DNA from: Promethearchaeum sp. | GTDB lineage: Archaea > Asgardarchaeota > Lokiarchaeia > Sigyniarchaeales > Promethearchaeaceae | Length of the DNA: 16,221 nucleotides | Reading direction: 5' to 3' | Assembly (NCBI GenBank): GCA_030611625.1 | Contig: JAUWPK010000022.1 | Location: 1 to 16,221 of the forward strand | Part shown: one piece after another, positions 14,914-16,221 of the stretch | Position numbering within the stretch: the first letter of the stretch is position 1 | Layout of the letters: the number at the start of each line of letters is the position of its first letter | Position numbers and translations under genes: made by a program | The notes under the pieces: generated by a model | Told to the model about the DNA's origin: nothing | The model's database searches: none | What the model saw: the letters and a program-made list of their open reading frames with translations, nothing else

Positions 14914-14918
14914 CCCTC
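14914..14918 (-). promoter_or_regulatory. Ribosome-binding site GAGGG pointing to an ACG start
   Basis: On the minus strand GAGGG is followed by a seven-base spacer (ATTTAAG) and then ACG 14906, in frame with the longin-like protein. From GAGGG to the first canonical start (TTG 14867) is about 46 bases, too far for initiation. The nearest in-frame stop is TAA 14925-14927. Confidence 0.55.
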
Positions 14919-14943
14919 TTTTAATTATTGATTTATTTTTAGA

Positions 14944-14957
14944 ACTGTATATACAGT
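14944..14957 (-). promoter_or_regulatory. TATA-like palindrome upstream of the longin-like gene
   Basis: ACTGTATATACAGT is a perfect 14-base palindrome whose centre is a TATA-like core. On the minus strand it would place transcription start near 14923, about 17 nt before the ACG at 14906. It may be just the TATA box or an operator over it. Confidence 0.45.
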
Positions 14958-15139
14958 ATTGTGAACTTAATTATTAAAAGTTTAGTGTTATTACTGAGTG
15001 AAGTCTAACAGATTGAATAAAAAGGAGCGATGAGTTAATTATTAATGTATTATTAAAATAAAATCAATTTGCCTTCTTTCTGAAAATTTTAAGGGTTTTT
15101 TAGAATTCAATCAAAATTCTCTACCAAATAACGTTGATA
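14958..15139. other. Intergenic stretch without recognisable gene
   Basis: This is the inner part of the 397-bp divergent gap before the catalase. I see no gene. AGGAG at 15023-15027 is followed by ATG AGT TAA, which is not a useful frame. AGAATT and AATTCT (15102-15120) make a weak 6-base hairpin with a 7-base loop. Confidence 0.5.
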
Positions 15140-15158
15140 ATTTTATAACTTATAAAAT
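15140..15158. promoter_or_regulatory. Interrupted palindrome 9-1-9 upstream of the catalase
   Basis: ATTTTATAA, a central C, and TTATAAAAT form a perfect 19-bp interrupted palindrome. The odd-centred AT-rich form is like Fur/PerR-family boxes in general shape, but no regulator is in this window and the base composition makes such symmetry easier by chance. Confidence 0.4.
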
Positions 15159-15197
15159 AAAATCATATAATATTTTAATAAAAGATTACTACTTGAT

Positions 15198-15221
15198 AAT
15201 AATTCTTATATAAGAATTATT
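15198..15221. promoter_or_regulatory. Perfect 24-bp palindrome, putative operator or core promoter of the catalase
   Basis: The half-site AATAATTCTTAT (15198-15209) is followed immediately by its exact reverse complement (15210-15221). The centre, CTTATATAAG, is TATA-like and lies about 95 bp before the catalase ATG. A protein bound here would cover a possible TATA box. The length of perfect symmetry is more than I expect by chance even in AT-rich DNA. Confidence 0.55.
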
Positions 15222-15241
15222 CTTAAATACTTGTTCAAAAA

Positions 15242-15285
15242 TTAGAAGAAGTATTTTAATATTTTTATTGAAATAACTTCTCTAA
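15242..15285. promoter_or_regulatory. Imperfect inverted repeat just before the catalase
   Basis: TTAGAAGAAGTATTT (15242-15256) and AAATAACTTCTCTAA (15271-15285) pair along their whole length with two single-base bulges. The TATA-like TTTAATATT between them could start transcription near 15285, about 19 nt before the ATG. The element is therefore either an operator around the core promoter, or a leader hairpin if the upstream palindrome at 15198-15221 holds the TATA box. Confidence 0.4.
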
Positions 15286-15303
15286 TAAAAAAATTAAAAA
15301 AAA

Positions 15304-16221
15304 ATGATTATTATGGAAAATAAAAAAGAAAAAACGTTAACTATGGCAGGAGGGGCTCCTGTTGTAGACAATCAAAACTCTATAACTGCTGGAGAGAGAG
15401 GTCTTGTTCTAATGCAAGATGTTCATTTGCTCGAAAAATTGGCCACTTTTGCAAGAGAACGAATTCCTGAACGAGTTGTACATGCTAAAGGTGCTGGAGC
15501 ATATGGCACATTTACTGTGACAAATGATATTACAAAATATACTAAGGCAAAAATTTTCTCTGAGGTTGGAAAAAAGACCGATCTCTTTATTCGTATCTCA
15601 ACAGTCGCGGGAGAAAGAGGTTCAGCTGATACAGTGAGAGATGTTAGAGGTTTTGCAATCAAGTTTTATACAGAAGAAGGTAATTGGGATCTAGTCGGTA
15701 ATAATACGCCTGTCTTTTTTATAAGAGACCCGCTGAAATTCAGTGATTTTATTCACACCCAAAAGCGTATGCCTCAATCTAACCTTCGATCTTCGACCAT
15801 GTGGTGGGATTTTTGGTCCTTAGTACCTGAATCATTACACCAAGTGACTATACTTTTCTCTGATCGCGGTATTCCGGAAGGTTTTACACACATGAATGGT
15901 TACGGGAGCCATACGTATAGTTTTATTAACTCAAATGATGAGCGTTTCTGGGTCAAATTTCACTTTAAAACCCAGCAAGGTATTAAAAACTTAACACCAG
16001 AAGAAGCTGATAAGCTTGCTGGTACTGATCCTGATTGGGCAACGCAAGATCTTCTTGAGAGAATTGAAAAGGGAGATTATCCAAAGTGGGAGTTATCTGT
16101 ACAAATCATGCCAGAAATTGAAGCTGAAAATTATAAATGGAATCCCTTTGATGTTACTAAAGTATGGCCTCATGGTGATTATCCCTTAATCAAAGTGGGA
16201 ATAATGGAGTTAAATCGTAAT
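15304..16221 (+). CDS. katA: Monofunctional haem catalase, N-terminal 306 residues, cut by window edge
   Basis: This enzyme breaks down hydrogen peroxide to water and oxygen. The visible part matches the family strongly: the short N-terminal arm with AGGAPVVDNQNSITAGERG, the active-site block RIPERVVHAKGAGAYGTF with catalytic H60, the NADPH/haem-pocket region RGFAIKFYTEEGNWDLVGNNTPVFF with the distal Asn near residue 133, and RDPLKFSDFIHTQKR. HMNGYGSHTYSFIN is also typical. The short N-terminus points to the small-subunit type rather than the HPII type. The haem-ligand tyrosine lies beyond the window. The start is ATG 15304 or ATG 15313 (residue 4); neither has a Shine-Dalgarno sequence. The enzyme is unexpected in a presumed anaerobe. 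The sequence is very bacterial-like, which suggests transfer, but its base composition matches the surroundings. Confidence 0.95.
   Translation, partial: MIIMENKKEKTLTMAGGAPVVDNQNSITAGERGLVLMQDVHLLEKLATFARERIPERVVHAKGAGAYGTFTVTNDITKYTKAKIFSEVGKKTDLFIRISTVAGERGSADTVRDVRGFAIKFYTEEGNWDLVGNNTPVFFIRDPLKFSDFIHTQKRMPQSNLRSSTMWWDFWSLVPESLHQVTILFSDRGIPEGFTHMNGYGSHTYSFINSNDERFWVKFHFKTQQGIKNLTPEEADKLAGTDPDWATQDLLERIEKGDYPKWELSVQIMPEIEAENYKWNPFDVTKVWPHGDYPLIKVGIMELNRN

Noticed and set aside
14944..14957. Resemblance of CTGTATATACAG to a LexA SOS box
   Set aside because: The classic LexA site has eight bases between CTGT and ACAG; here there are only four, and archaea are not known to use LexA. A TATA-containing palindrome is the better reading.
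15023..15036. AGGAG followed by ATG AGT TAA
   Set aside because: The frame closes after two codons, so there is no gene; no leader-peptide attenuator features follow.

Overview
The window looks archaeal, most likely an Asgard (Promethearchaeota, Lokiarchaeia-like) genome. It is strongly AT-rich. It carries the archaeal-type tRNA wyosine enzyme Taw1. Several starts sit 25-30 bp behind TATA-like boxes, in leaderless or near-leaderless arrangement. There is a NosD-like beta-helix surface protein with calcium-binding repeats, several zinc-ribbon membrane proteins, winged-helix regulators with long disordered tails, and a protein whose N-terminus resembles the longin/roadblock-like domains common in Lokiarchaea. 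The phylum call is an inference; archaeal origin is much safer.

Layout. 1-663 (minus) is the N-terminal part of Taw1, cut by the left edge and carrying an unusual insertion. 783-2277 (minus) is a small acidic protein behind a zinc-ribbon membrane protein. 2389-3564 (plus) is a BAHD-like acyltransferase. 3725-6127 (minus) is a large beta-helix plus TSP3-repeat surface protein. 6298-7320 (plus) is a CPBP-family membrane protease. 7368-10331 (minus) is a two-gene operon of a zinc-ribbon membrane protein and a triple winged-helix regulator. 10332-10882 is a gene-poor gap ending in a hairpin. 10883-12243 (minus) is a second two-gene operon of a membrane/zinc-ribbon protein and a small HTH/coiled-coil protein. 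12427-13338 (plus) is an endonuclease IV-like TIM barrel. 13400-13954 (plus) is another small zinc-ribbon membrane protein. 13974-14867 (minus) is a longin-like coiled-coil protein whose natural start may be an ACG codon. 15304 to the right edge (plus) is a monofunctional haem catalase behind a region rich in dyad symmetry.

How the genes relate. No metabolic pathway links the whole window. The recurrent theme is CX2C-X19-CX2C zinc ribbons on multi-span membrane proteins, twice in an operon with a DNA-binding protein. This suggests membrane-linked sensing or membrane organisation, but no function is proven. Endonuclease IV and catalase could both belong to oxidative-damage defence, but they are separated by two unrelated genes and an opposite-strand unit.

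The best leads are the Taw1 insertion, the ACG-start longin protein, the dyads upstream of the catalase, the BAHD-type enzyme in an archaeon, and the paired zinc-ribbon membrane protein and winged-helix operon.
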